From NCBI GenBank assembly GCA_018292915.2, contig JACVVK020000057.1, forward strand, positions 1,663,501 to 1,727,500: a stretch of 64,000 bases of DNA, in the 5' to 3' direction. Positions 23,308 to 35,780 of this stretch are shown here, in pieces. The position numbers were made by a program, and so were the translations under genes. A model generated the notes under the pieces. The model did not search any database. It was not told where the DNA came from and was given only the letters and a program-made list of their open reading frames with translations. This DNA comes from Batillaria attramentaria (Eukaryota; Mollusca; Gastropoda; Batillariidae). How positions within the stretch are numbered: the first letter of the stretch is position 1; each line of letters begins with the position of its first letter.

Positions 23308-25275
23308 CAGACATACAGTATTTGCACATTTTGTACTTACGCTCTGCATCTTGCACCTGTAGGAGATTATTTTATTTGATTGTAATCACTGCAGGTAATG
23401 TGAATAGTATGTGTTTTTATGTGATATAGAAAGAGAAAAGAGCAAAAATTGAATTGAAGATTCTTTATTCACCCTGAAAGGGATTTTTTTTTTTTTTAGC
23501 CTGAAATGCATGACATCACATAAGAAACAGGGCATGGCAATACAATAATAGCATATCATCAGCTATACATAACTTTAAGATAATCATAAGACTAATCTTT
23601 CTCTCTCTCTCACACACACACACACACGCACACACACACACACACGCACACACACACACGCACGTACACACACACACACACACACACCTGCCGCAGGGGG
23701 AATCTGAAATAAATCATTGTGTAAAAAGTTCATCAAACAGTGATATTGCACATAGTGCAACAAAAACTTTACCCTCAGCTGTAATTCAGTCAGTATACCG
23801 TTACTGTACGGTGTCCTGTTAAGGATGTTGCAAATGTGTTGATTACTAGATGTTTATTTTTACTCATCACTCTAACTGCCCTTTGTCTCTGTCACAGTTT
23901 GCAGCTATGATGGCAAGCCAGGGTGCACTTTCATCAGAGCTAGCACGCGCCAGGGGAGCGAATCAAGGCCAGCAGGTGAGTTTCTTCCCCTGTCATGCAG
24001 CCTGCGTGCCAGCCGCCCCAACCCTGTTATTTCTGTAAAAATCCTGTCATCGTTTCTTTTTATTTTGTTTGCACTGTATTGTATCCTTGTGGCTCAGTAG
24101 AGCGCACAAGTTAATTAAAAAAAAAAAAAACCCATTGTAGTAATGAGAGACATTGTCTATTTAAATTCTGTCACTCTATTCCAGCAGCTAGATAGTGGGT
24201 TTGCGTCCCACATACATTGTACTGCTTGATGTTTCTGTTCATTGGTATTGTTGTTGTTTTAAATGCTAAGCCGGTGCAGTTTAAAGTAAAACTAGTTGAT
24301 ACATTTGCTGTAAGAAGGAACAGTTTGCTTCAGTTTTGCTCTCACTTTTACAGTTTGTATAATGATGATGATGTACTGAGTCATGTTGGGGGTGTTACAG
24401 AGCCTTGTCTCTTCATAGAGATCTGAGCACTATATACTTGGTTGTGAAGAAGAAAAAAAAGGGGGCGGGGGGGGGGGGGGGGGGATCAATACAAAAAGTA
24501 CAGAAACATGGTACATGTCCATACACTGACTAACACAAACTGTTGTCCATACCGGTACATACAGTAAACATGATATGTGTATTTGACAAATTGTGTGACG
24601 TTTTCAGGGTGATGGCGCAGATGTAGACGACCTTCGAAAGAAGATGTCCGGCCTGGAGTCAGAAATAGAAGCTGTAAGTACATGTAGTACTCACTTACCA
24701 GGTCAGGAAACGGTATCAGCCGTGTACTAGCATGGTCTGTGCAGGTCATAGAATCCTGGAAAAATCATGGAATTTGGAAATAGATTTTTCCAGAAGTTAC
24801 AAAATTATCTCAGGAGTCATGAAAAGTCACAGAACTTCAGAATTTTATGGGTGCCATTGTGAGCCAGACAATGAAATGGTCAGCTTGGTAGTTACTCACT
24901 GGACTGATCGCCAAAAATACCAACAAACTGCCTTCCCATAAGGCTAATGACTAACTCTGGACATTGGTCTTGCTGACTGCGATAACTTGGATAAGCTTAC
25001 ACTTTCTACCCTCGCGTGTGTCAGTGTAAAAGAGGGCAAGAAAGTTGTCGTGGAAAACAGGAGAGTTGGCCTCAAGAAGTCATGAAAAAAGTCATGAATT
25101 TTTGGGACTGTGAGCCTGCATGGACCCTGTACTAGACAGGATAGAGGCAAATGGGTATCCAGGGTCATGCCAACCCCTGTTGCCCTCTCGCACTCCTCAC
25201 ACTCATGCCCCACTTATGTCCCTTTACCTTTTTATGATTTAGATTTTTGGGTTCATGTGTAATATTTAACAACTC

Positions 25276-25328
<53 letters not shown>

Positions 25329-26161
25329 CATAATAATTGCTGTGTGTGTTCCCCATGGAAATCTGTCTGGTATCATTTTCTTGTATTTTATGTGCCCTTT
25401 TGTAAATTGTCCGAACAGGAGAGGCGGCGAGGCATGATGACAGCAGAGTCGGCAGAAAAAGATCTGGCAAGCACCAAACACGAGCTGCTTCGCATACGGG
25501 AAATGTTGGATATGGCAGAAAAGGTGGGCTCATGCTCATTCAATTCAGTTCATGATCAGGGTTATTATTCGTCCCTGCAGAAATTTGTTTTACGTGGTCT
25601 TTCAAGAATAAATGAAAAGAGTGTTTACAGAAAATTAAAACAAAATAATTGTAAAATGTTTCAATGTAATATTTCTACAGTTCTAGTTTTGTAGGAATGT
25701 AATACATGTACATTCTCTTTCAACTGTTTACAAGCATCATACGAATAAGTAAACATGCAGCCATTCCTTGGGGATTGGGGGGGGGGGGGGGGGGACATTC
25801 ATGACAACGGGTGGTTTACAATATAGCTGTCTAATACACTGTAGTACTGGCCTATGCGGAGCGAAGGGCATGTACAACTACTGGACTGCACCACTAAATG
25901 CCACTTTTCTTCCCAGTCAACACTATTGGCTTTCAGTGGCTTGATGCAACAGAGCAGTGGCAGGTTCTACAACAAGTAGTTGATAAATCGTATGTACGGA
26001 GTGGAGTATATTTATTTATTATTCACAGCGTTGCTTGTGTCGGCATGTTTCAGGAGCTGGAAAAGAAAGTCAGTCAAACAGTACCGTTCAAAAACTTGAA
26101 GAGCATGCTGCAGAAGAAGAACGACCAGATCAAAGATCTACGCAAACGCCTCTCGAAGTGA
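18984..26161 (+). CDS. LZTFL1: Leucine zipper transcription factor-like 1 (9 coding exons)
   Basis: Cytoplasmic coiled-coil protein (BBS17) that binds the BBSome and controls its entry into cilia (family knowledge). Coding exons: 18984-18986 (ATG), 19417-19544, 20823-21017, 22060-22186, 22956-23021, 23898-23975, 24608-24673, 25419-25523, 26054-26161 (TGA). They total 876 nt, 291 aa, against about 299 in human. The N-terminus TTELGVNEHHQNQVINYIRFA, then DETFTIDEVTEMLDGL and SEVESELINTAHTNVLMMRQ, are diagnostic; the second half is coiled coil, ending KKNDQIKDLRKRLSK. All junctions are GT-AG except exon 2 to 3, where keeping the conserved DSR-LTDETF reading needs a GC donor (AG/GCATGT). The first exon contributes only the Met codon, as in a split-start gene; that ATG is the least certain part. 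Confidence 0.95.
19545..20822 (+). other. Probable GC-AG intron of LZTFL1
   Basis: Exon 2 ends GACAGTAG and the next bases are GCATGT; exon 3 begins after CCTCAG with GCTGACTGATGAG. Only this junction restores the conserved DSRLTDETFTIDEV reading. A GT seven bases further on would lead into an in-frame TGA with the same acceptor. The AG/GC(A) context fits the strong consensus of GC donors. Confidence 0.7.
19814..20285. mobile_element. MITE family III
   Basis: Begins CAGGGATCGATTTTC and ends AAATCCATCCCTG, with perfect 6-bp flanking duplications CATGTT (19808-19813 and 20286-20291). Non-coding, 472 bp. Several TGTCTCAT motifs lie inside. Sits in the GC-AG intron of LZTFL1. Confidence 0.85.
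21575..21938 (-). pseudogene. 5'-truncated LINE reverse transcriptase C-terminus
   Basis: On the minus strand it reads KDLWERAGQEPVVKQILRRK, then WGWIGHTLRKPE, and after an in-frame TAG (21748-21750) continues QRKRKRGPPRNSWMRDTEAE and VRWRRVVDGLC. These align with the C-terminal part of the intact copy at 38342-39559. Dead fragment in the LZTFL1 intron between exons 3 and 4. Confidence 0.85.
22274..22675. mobile_element. MITE family IV, copy 1
   Basis: Begins CAGGGTCCGTACAGGTCATGG and ends CCTGTATGGACCCTG; the outer 8 bp are perfectly inverted. Flanks CATTCA (22268-22273) and CATTAA (22676-22681) look like a 6-bp duplication with one change. 402 bp, in the LZTFL1 intron between exons 4 and 5. 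Second copy at 24731-25129. Confidence 0.85.
22685..22790. repeat. (CA/CG)n microsatellite
   Basis: CACA, CGCACG and CATGCA units just downstream of the MITE, in an LZTFL1 intron. Confidence 0.9.
23086..23302. repeat. (TG)n compound microsatellite, about 215 bp
   Basis: TG repeats with regularly spaced TC and GC interruptions. It lies about 65 bases after LZTFL1 exon 5, very close to the donor. Confidence 0.97.
23602..23692. repeat. (CT)n(CA)n microsatellite
   Basis: A short CT tract followed by CA repeats with CG interruptions, in the LZTFL1 intron before exon 6. Confidence 0.95.
24731..25129. mobile_element. MITE family IV, copy 2
   Basis: Same family and orientation as 22274-22675, beginning CATGGTCTGTGCAGGTCAT and ending GCCTGCATGGACCCTG. 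Flanked by perfect 6-bp duplications TACTAG (24725-24730 and 25130-25135). In the LZTFL1 intron between exons 7 and 8. Confidence 0.87.
25276..25327. repeat. (GT)n microsatellite
   Basis: About 50 bp of uninterrupted GT, roughly 90 bases upstream of LZTFL1 exon 8. Confidence 0.96.
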
Positions 26162-28990
26162 GCATATTAACCAGGCTGGGCAATTGTCAGTCACTTGGCA
26201 ATTTTCAGTCAAATTTCTTATCCTTTCAGCCAAAAATCCAAGTTTCAGCCAAAAAAAGGAAGGGGGAAAGGTTGCACACATAGTCATGTATCATGATACA
26301 TGTAATAGTATATGGGACTTCAGTTTTGAAGGCTTGCATGTCAGTACCAAGGCAGTGCGCATTTAACTTCTGGGTGCCAGTAGAGGCTACTAAATCAGTA
26401 AATGCCTTTCAAAATGCTAAAATTTGTTTTTCTGAAGTGGGGCGTTGTCCCCTGGTCCCACAGTAGTGTGCTACTGCCGCACCTATGTTTAAGTCTTATT
26501 TTCCTTCAGCAGTTCCCCGGCCTGATTAACACATCTTGTACCGCGCATGAGTATCCCATGTTTTTTACTTTTTTTCGGTTTTGGCCCTGTATGCAAAAAT
26601 CATGCAAGATTTGTGGTTCCTTCTCAGCTCTTACTGCAGCAAACACGAGTATAATCAAAGTGCAACACTCCCACTGAGCCAAATTCAAGTCCACGCAGAC
26701 GTGAATTAATTTTGATTTTTGAAGTGGGGCCACTGGTGCGCAACCCCAGTCTTACTCAGTAGGAAGTGAGTTAATATTTGGCGTCATTGTTGCGTAAGTT
26801 ATTATAAGTAGATGGACCTTGTCACAAGATTGTCAAATGTACTGTAAGTTATTACATGTCCTTTTGTTCCAGTGTCCCTACATTTGTACTATTTTTTTAC
26901 GTCAGTCGCCTTTTACAATCAGTTTGCAAGATCTAGAACTTAAGACAAGTGCTTGGCGCTTGAACAACATGTTCACTACTTTCTGTGCTTTTCAAACCCC
27001 AACAGAACTCGGCGGTATTTTCAGTATTGTTTGCTCTGAGTACAGGGCTTAAACACCGGTCAGGTTCAAGGTGCTTGGGCATTTTGCTCATATGATGGTA
27101 GAATAATGAGAACGGTGTTGAGTACATTACCAGAAACACCATTTATGATGTTTTGAATGCTGGTTTTCAGGCATGAAACCTTGGACGATGAGTAACTATG
27201 ATGACCTCACGGTCACCGGAATCAGTCAAGCGTCACACTGTCATACTTGTTTGGACCAGGAAAATCAACGATGTGTGCCAACAGTCGCGGGTGTCAGTTC
27301 TCAAACATATCTCACAGCTATTTTGTAACATTTCCATCTACAGAGTCTAAGTGGTAGACAAAACTCTGCAGCAATATTGTGATATTTTTTTTGTGTAACC
27401 GTCCATACTTTGTAACAGTATCGTTGTGTTTTCATATTTGTTTCTGTGGAGAGGGAGGGGGATGTGTGTTCGGTGGGATTATGTGTTTGTGCCTGTTGTT
27501 TTCCATTTTCCGTTTTTCTTTTTCATTATTGTTGGTTTTTTGGGTTGAGTTGGGGTTTTTTGTTGTTGTTGTTGTTTTGTTTTGTTTGTTGTTTTTTATG
27601 TGTGTGTTTGTGTTTGTTTATTTGTTTTGTTATGTTTGTTTATTTGGTTGTTTCTTGGGGGGGGGGGGAGGTGGGAATTGTATTTTGGGGGTTTTGTTTT
27701 GTGGGGCTGGGGGTTTAGGGGATGGGGGTGGTTGTTTGTTTGTTTTTCCAAAATTTTGGAACATCTTTCCCCTCCTACAAATGGCTAAATGTTGTAACCG
27801 CTTTTTCTTTTGTATCCACAAACAAAACATGTATGAAAAAACGTGATGCCTCCACTCATAGAAATATCTGTCTGCTGCCTTGTGGTTATGGGTTATGTCC
27901 CTTTAGACTAGAAGTAAATCCCGCACTGCAGCAGTACGCTTAGGATTAACAACCATTTGACTTGTGCTGTGCCCTGTCATGGCTGCATTGCATAATATTC
28001 GGACTTTCTGACGTCGTGAAATATAATTGAATAGCTTTAGCCGCACAAACTCATCACTTTGTATGCAAGTAGTAACTGTATGCCTTCGTGTACATGTGTG
28101 ATTGCAAAAGTAGATGATTATTTTGCAGTAGGGGTGTGTGTGGTTCTCTGAGGCTGCTGTCTGACCGTGACATGTTACTTTTCCTGTTGAACCAGTACAT
28201 ATCACACAAAACTAAAGGATAAATGCTGTATAGAGGAAACAAATACATAATCCCAGTGATTTTAACTATTCTGTTAGTTGATAGAGCCTGCTTTATTCTC
28301 TTCAAGGGCTTTCTGTGCATATTCTTGTGCTCTACTTTGTTTTTAGTTTTTGACTTGATTGTTTACTCAGCTTTTGTCTGTGAGGTGTTTCTGAAGAAGA
28401 GGTACAAGGTTACTACACACAAATTGTTTGACACCTTTGCACACCTTGTGTGTGTGTGTGTGAACGTGAATTTCAGCTTTTGCGCTCGTGTTGGAAAATT
28501 AAAGAACTCGTAATCCACTGTGGTGTGCAATGTGGCTGGTCATTTGCTGGTCATGTATGTTCTTTCAAGTTAGCGGTGTGAATGGTAGGCAAACGTGATT
28601 TTCTTCTCAGAAGTTTGAAAGTGTTACTGACTTGGACTTTTTGCTTTATTGTGTTTTGAGATGTCAGTGGAGCTGCTATGTTAATAAAACAGTTGAGATT
28701 TATTAACAGTTACGTTTAGTGTAGTTTGGGGGGGGGGGGGTCTCACAGCATGCCATGTGATACATAGTACAAAAAGTTCAGCATCTTTTTGAAAAATGAA
28801 ATCCGTGCAAGTGATGACGTGTCATTTTGCACTGACTTTACATATTCACGTTTCCGGTCAGTGTTGTCTTTGAAAGTGTATTCATAATTTTTGCACATCA
28901 AAATTGATGTTCTTGTTTGCTTGTTCAAGATATGACATTCACAAAGTTGTCCAATCTGTTTGGAAAATTGTAATAATAAAATAAACTAAG
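26162..28990 (+). other. Probable LZTFL1 3' UTR
   Basis: After the stop codon no further coding exon is recognised. AATAAA signals occur at 28683-28688, 28975-28980 and 28980-28985 on the plus strand. The first 350 bases are a MITE; a T/G-rich low-complexity tract lies at 27430-27760. The true end is an inference. Confidence 0.5.
26172..26524 (-). mobile_element. MITE family I, copy 2, immediately after the LZTFL1 stop codon
   Basis: Begins CAGGCTGGGCAATTGTCAG and ends CAGTTCCCCGGCCTG. Perfect 6-bp duplications ATTAAC flank it (26166-26171 and 26525-26530). It is inverted relative to the copy at 8851. It starts 11 bases past the LZTFL1 TGA, so it probably forms the start of the 3' UTR. Confidence 0.87.
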
Positions 28991-29494
28991 CAGTGCTGAA
29001 GTTTGGACTAAATATTTTAAAAAAGAAATATGTTTGGCATAATGTCCATCCGCAGATCATCGGTGGAGCTGTCTTCACATGTAGCATTTATATAAAAGCT
29101 TTGTCAGTTGGTGTGGAAGGCCGTTATCGTTGTCAGAATGGAGTGTGACTTTATACTCACACTTACGTGCCTTTGTGCAGCTACCCTTAGCTTTAAATGT
29201 CTCAGCTAACGTCCTTTCTATATGTCACTCACATTTTCCGCTTGATTCACTCAAACTGCTTGGAAGCTGCATGTTGCTTATTGAAAGACTTTGAGGGAAC
29301 AAAACGGAAATACAAGTACTCTAATTCCACATCTTCCTTTGCTTGTCACTAAAAAAAGCTGATGGCTGAACTGCAATCATTTGTTGGCTAGACTGCCAGA
29401 TAAAAGATGGCAGTGCTATTTTGATGACTTTTTTTGGGGGGGGGGGGGGGGGGGGGGAGAACGATTTCAGCGATCCTCATTAGTCCACACTCTG
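28991..29494. other. Intergenic sequence, no gene seen
   Basis: Unique-looking AT-rich sequence ending in a run of about 22 G (29436-29457). No ORF resembles a known family. Confidence 0.5.
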
Positions 29495-29938
29495 CAAAGT
29501 TTCGCTCAATTGGTATAGTTCACCTGCTGGGGGGTGCAAATGTATGTTATATGCAGGTGGAGCAAATGTACTCGAGCTGTCCACTCAGCGGGGTCATTGT
29601 ATCCTACCCTTCAGTCCAGTCAGCTCGCGAGATATGGCTGTGCTGTTTGCATCAAAAGGCTCGTTTCCGGAAAGCGAAACGGTTACAAATTACAACCGAC
29701 ACTATACACACGGATATGCCTTCACCATCTGATGGCTATACATTCGTTTAATGCTTTTATTAAAGTTACATTCATAAAACGACGTTAGCTGTCACGTGAC
29801 TTCAACTCGTGAGACCCAAATGCAGGATATGTTTGCACCTTGTCCCGCGCAGCCGGGGTACATTTGTTCCCCCTGCAAATGACTGGTATACATTTGCTCC
29901 CCCCAACAGGCAAACTGTACCAACTGAGCCGAAGTTTA
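29495..29938. mobile_element. Inverted-repeat (foldback-type) element
   Basis: The left arm reads AAAGTTTCGCTCAATTGGTA with CTGGGGGGTGCAAATGTAT following. The right arm, in reverse complement, reads AAACTTCGGCTCAGTTGGTA and TTGGGGGGAGCAAATGTAT. The arms are about 80 bp with roughly 80 percent match by eye and enclose about 280 bp. No coding sequence and no clear target duplication. Confidence 0.65.
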
Positions 29939-30740
<802 letters not shown>

Positions 30741-30929
30741 TTACCCCCCAACCCCCTCATGTGAATGTCAGTGTTATTCAGCATATGCTGCCATAAATTT
30801 ATCCTGCCTTTTGTGATTTAATACAAAATTAATTATGTCAACAACCCAGCGAATCAGACGGATCTCTGACGACACATGGTTGGATGAAAAAGATGAATGA
30901 AGATGGGGCGTTATGGTACATGTGTTTGG

Positions 30930-31003
30930 ATGCTCCCCACACACACGCACGCACGCACGCACGCACACGCACACACACACAACACACACTCACACACACA
31001 CGC
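30930..31003. repeat. CA/CG microsatellite
   Basis: CACACACGCACGCACG-type repeat. Confidence 0.85.
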
Positions 31004-31279
31004 ATCCCTTCAGAATCGCTTTAGATTGTATTGTATCTCACCTCAAGGAATGATACTGAAATGGTGGGTCATGTGCTCTGTGTGTGTGTAAAAACTGAGG
31101 GGGGGGGGGGTTAGAATGGGTAGTGGATGTGGAGGGAGGATGGGGGGGGGGGGATATTCAGGTGTAAAACTCGTACTGAATCCAGTACAAAGAAATGTGT
31201 CTTGACAGAAATACGGGAGAATATTTCACAACAAAGCCATGTCACGGATAAAGAAAATTAAAATCGATAAACCCCATCT

Positions 31280-32237
31280 GAAACTCGTGCATTGCCGCTG
31301 CTACATGGGGTTATCCCAAAGTGTTTGTCCGTGTTGATTACATTTCCGCGGGTCAAAGACCGTGTCATTATGCACGGTCTTTGTGCGGGTTGCACCCTAG
31401 TCAGTCACGCGGTTTCGTCGACTGTGACGCCGGGCCGGAAGTGTTTGAGGTGCTACCACGATTCAATTGTTTCCCGACGAAAGAGAAGAGTTTCTGGCTC
31501 CCACCCAGCCGAGATTCGAACTCGAAACGCGAGTGTTTACTGCCGCTCGCCGGCCGGATAAAACCCGGCTTCCAGACAGATTGAACAGAGAGAGAGAGAG
31601 AGGGCGAGACTTGAGAAAGAGAGAGAGAGAGAGTACGATACATGGTACGGATCGGGTATGCATGTTCTCACGGACTGGATCTCATCCTGGTAATCGGATG
31701 CGTCTGACCTTTCCGCCCTGGATTAATTAATGACATGTATTATGCATGGATGGATGGACACAGTCCCTCTCGCGTTGCGTGATGTGCATCCAAGCAGGAC
31801 TTGAAGAGATCCGACCGGCAGCCGCTGCCAGTAGCGCCGCGCTGTAATCTCTTCTTTCTTGGATTCGAACCAGCGACCTTGTCATGAAATGGCAGCTGTA
31901 GTCAGTGCCGAATCACCAGCCCTGTCCTGAAAGGGTAGGTGCCACTTAACGCGTCTCAGCCCGGCTGTCCCCGAGTCTGTCCGGCTTCCGTCCGGCTGAG
32001 CACCTGGTCGTATGCAAGTACGTTCCTGAAACCGTCAAATGCTCAGTCGGTAGCCAGGTGTTCTGTCCCGGGGACCAGGACTGAGGCTGACGTACAGCCA
32101 GTTTAGCTCGCTCAGTTCTTGGCAACGATGGATAGAGAAGGCTATAATTTTGCATGTGTCTTGGTTGAGTGTGTGTGTGTGACATGTGGAGGGGAATGGG
32201 AAGGGGGGGGGGCGGTGTTGTCTTAATGTGTGTGGCC

Positions 32238-32270
<33 letters not shown>

Positions 32271-34650
32271 GTCGTTGCTGTTGATTCTGTTTCTTTTCAT
32301 TTTATTCATAAACAGCCCAGGTCGATCTGTTAGCCTGCTTAGAAAAAGTTGTATCGCATTAAGAGCTCTACCAATCATCACGATAGAGTATTTCGAGCGT
32401 ACAGGCGCACACACAAGCGAAACTATTCCAACATACGCTGGCTTAGTCAACCTGGAAACAGCCTGTTTACTAGAAAGGAAGCAGTGCCTCGGTCGTTATC
32501 TTCTGCACTGACAGCAGCCCAGATGTGTAATGAGGCAACGGCCCATGATCGAACCTACACGGGCATGACAGGACCCGTGTCAACTAAACCCGCATCGGGC
32601 CACAGACTCCCAAAGACTGACGTCAGTGGGGAGATACTGAGACGTAAGGTGGGGCGCATATGGGCTTTTTCTAGCGCGGAGATGCCATCCTGAACTGTAC
32701 TGGTTCGCTCCAGTCTGGCGCGCCATGCTACAAGACCGACCTCGATTTCGAACCTACAACCCTGTCGCGAAAGAAAAGCAGCTATTAATGCCGATATACA
32801 CCTCCCGGCAGCCGCAATAGACGACTCCACTCAGTCGCCACGCCCCAACTTGAAGCCCCGCCCCTTTACTCTGCCGTGTATTGGCAAAGCACAGTACGTC
32901 CATGACGTCATTGTATGGAAAAAGGGGTGATTTCAAGATGAAAGAGGTTGACGTAATGGTCTTTTTCTTCAAATGACGTCAGTGGGCTTACTGCTTTCTT
33001 TCCATGTTTCAGTCATATCAAACTACACGTGCTGGCCTCGTTCTAGTGTCTGGCAAAACGTTTTGTGTTGTGCTCACAGACGTATAGATCTATACGTCGA
33101 TGGTTGTGCTCACCAAGTTATGTCGCGGGACGCGATCGGCTGAATTCTGGGTGTTCGACCTTTTTGTGATTGACAGGAGTGGAGTCAGTCGTCCGTTCAC
33201 CAGCTGTAACCACCCCGCTAGGCGGCGCTGTATTAGCAAGTTGCTGACTTTGCACCGCAGTATCTGCCAGGGCCTCTATTCGCCGCTGCATGCATAGAAG
33301 TTGCTGATCGATTTTTTCCCCCCCGTCTGTCTTAATGTTTGCTAAACAGGGAGTTTTGTACGACATTTTCATTGTGTGTGTGTGTGTAGCCGGGTAGACT
33401 ATTTGTGTGAAGTGAACAGGCGCGTGTTTACACTATACTACGATAGAGAAGTAACACTGAGTTAAACTGAAACGGAGTCATACTGACAGGCCATGCCTGT
33501 ATTTGCGTTGTTTTACTGCCGCCGGAGTCGAGCCGTTTGACGTGGGTGGTTCAATCGGGCTTTTAGTCAGTGGTGGTTTTTGCTGTTTTAGTGTTGATCA
33601 AATCCACGTACGTGTGTGTGTGTGTGTGTGTCAGTGTGCGTGCGTGCGTGCGTGCGTGTGTGTGTGTGCGTGCGTGCGTGCGTGTGTGTGTGTCAGTGTG
33701 CGTGCGTGCGTGTGTGTGTGTGTGTGTGTGTATGTGTTCAGGGGGGGGGGGGACCTGAAGGGGCGACTGAGTTGTCAGGTTGTGTGAGTGTGTGTGTGTG
33801 TGTGGGGGGGGGGGGGTTTCAGAAAACGTAGTTAAGGCGGTTCACAGATGAAACTTCAACAGCACTTACAACTCCGTTCGGAATCCTCTTCATACCATCA
33901 TACCAGAAACTCCCCGCTCTGCAATAAGTTCTACACTTGGTGTACTTGAGGAATGTGTGGCTTGTCACACTAAACTAGACTGATAAGTGCATCCTAGTCG
34001 GCGAATCATTTAGACTGAGATGCTTTCCGACACACGGCTTCTGGGTAATGGAAGAGCAGCACTGCTTCGCTAACTCACTGGCGATGTCATGTTGCAGTAG
34101 ACTGTCCGTTAAATATATACTTCACTTCCCAAAGCAAACTCGCTAAACGTGGTATAATATCTTTACTGGGGATACACACCAGCTCAAGGCTAAAATTCAC
34201 TCTTTGACCCCGGAGGAATACTGAAACTGAATGGACGACTGTTGCCGTTGCTATGCCGCTTCGATGACGTGACAGACTGAAGTTTCGATGACGATTTCTC
34301 TCATTTGATGATGATGATGATGATGATGACGACGACGACGACGATGATGATGATGATGGAGACTTGATACAGCGCACGGCTCCACCCCAACTGAGTGTTC
34401 ACGGCGCTCAGGGAGAGGTTTTGAAAGGAAAAATACGGGGGGGGGGGGGGGGGACAAACAATTGCAGATGATTACTGTGTTGAGGTACTGAAGAGATGAG
34501 TGTTCAGGCGCTTCCGGAATACGGTAATGCTGACTGCCTCCTTCACTGTCTCAGGGAGAGAGTTCCACAATTTCGGCGCTGCATTTTTGAAGGACCGCGC
34601 ACTGACCATGCCTCTTCTTACTCAGTGGTGTCGTCATTTAAAGCCACTGC
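31280..34650. other. Gene-poor intergenic region with tRNA-like fragments and microsatellites
   Basis: Holds a tRNA-like segment on the minus strand at about 31490-31560 (box-B-like GAGTTCGAATCTC), another near 31860-31925, short GT tracts (32237-32270, 33382-33390), a GT/GC microsatellite at 33611-33738 and several G runs. ATG-CAT trinucleotide and GAC runs (ATG/GAC)n lie at 34307-34357. No coding gene is supported. Confidence 0.5.
33611..33738. repeat. GT/GC compound microsatellite
   Basis: (GT)n blocks separated by (GTGC)n blocks, with the segment GTGTGTCAGTGTGCGTGC duplicated. Confidence 0.93.
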
Positions 34651-34663
34651 CGGCTATTCCTGG

Positions 34664-34811
34664 TGGGGGTGGGTGGGTGTTTGGGGGTTTATCGTCCTTT
34701 TCCACCACATACGGGTGATATCAAAGAAGGGGCAACGATGAAAAAGCCAGCACACATTTTTGGCCCCAGCCGGGATCGAACTCACGACCCGACAACTTAA
34801 CATCCAAAGCG
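34664..34811 (-). mobile_element. SINE family B, fragment
   Basis: On the minus strand it contains the tRNA-like GTCGTGAGTTCGATCCCGGC, then TGTGCTGGCTTTTTCATCG, TTTGATATCACCCGTATG and GTGGTGGAAAAGGACGAT. It matches the copies at 43222 and 57495 and lies directly beside the 45-bp tandem array. Confidence 0.75.
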
Positions 34812-34830
34812 GGTTTTTTTTTCGGCCGTG

Positions 34831-35335
34831 CTATGGCGTTAGTTTTGAACTGATTTGGTAAAACTTGTCGCAGTGCTATGGCGTTAGTTTTGAACTGATT
34901 TGGTAAAAACTTGTCGCAGTGTTATGGCGTTAGTTTTGAACTGATTTGGTAAAACTTGTCGCAGTGCTATGGCGTTAGTTTTGAACTGATTTGGTAAAAC
35001 TTGTCGCAGTGCTATGGCGTTAGTTTTGAACTGATTTGGTAAAACTTGTCGCAGTGCTATGGCGTTAGTTTTGAACTGATTTGGTAAAACTTGTCGCAGT
35101 GCTATGGCGTTAGTTTTGAACTGATTTGGTAAAACTTGTCGCAGTGCTATGGCGTTAGTTTTGAACTGATTTGGTAAAACTTGTCGCAGTGCTATGGCGT
35201 TAGTTTTGAACTGATTTGGAAAAAACTTGTCGCAGTGCTATGGCGTTAGTTTTGAACTGATTTGGTAAAACTTGTCGCAGTGCTATGGCGTTAGTTTTGA
35301 ACTGATTTGGTAAAACTTGTCGGAGTCGGTGCTAT
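34831..35335. repeat. 45-bp tandem array, about 11 units
   Basis: Units begin CTATGGCGTTAGTTTTGAAC and end ACTTGTCGCAGTG. Starts at 34831 and 34876 show the 45-bp step. The copies differ only by one or two inserted A residues and a rare C/T change, so the array is recently expanded or well homogenised. No CRISPR-type spacers: the units abut. Confidence 0.97.
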
Positions 35336-35780
35336 GGGAACCCGCTGATTGATTTGGAGCGGCATAGGCACCGGAAAAACGGCCGGCCACTTTGTTTCCG
35401 TGGTGACTGATTAAGACCAAAGACCTTGGAATCAAAATATGTTTCCAAGATCTTTGTTACGACTGTGCGGTTTGACTCATTTGAAAATACTTTTGTGCTT
35501 TTTGGCCGCTCAGTCAGTGAACGATGAAGTTATTTTAGAAGTTTTTGCGATTTAGTTTTCGCTTGACTTCTATTCTCTGACCTGATCAGTGCAGAATGAT
35601 GTCTTTTAATACAAAGGGACGCCCCTCTTGCAAAGTAAATGAATAAATGGATAAATAAATATCAGCACCACCACCATACAGAACATGACAACTTGAAATG
35701 GTAAATTAGCTATTACACTGGCTTCCCCTTGTTGCACACTTTTCCGTTGATGTCGCCCTAACTCAAGTTAAAACAGAAAA

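Noticed and set aside
23033..23429. Long Thr/His and Cys/Val ORFs
   Set aside because: They are translations of the (TG)n/(CA)n microsatellite in an LZTFL1 intron; the same applies to 30287-30796, 37540-38093, 45332-45844 and 62816-63200.
27379..27846. 155-aa Phe/Cys/Val-rich ORF resembling a membrane protein
   Set aside because: Encoded by T/G-only low-complexity DNA in the probable LZTFL1 3' UTR; hydrophobicity is an effect of composition. The same holds for 48578-48982.
33118..33372. 84-aa minus-strand ORF starting MKMSYKTPCLANIKTD
   Set aside because: Has an ordinary-looking composition but no recognisable domain, no partner exons and no family match known to me; too little to call a gene.
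34831..35335. CRISPR-like array
   Set aside because: Units abut with no variable spacers and the genome is eukaryotic; it is an ordinary tandem repeat.
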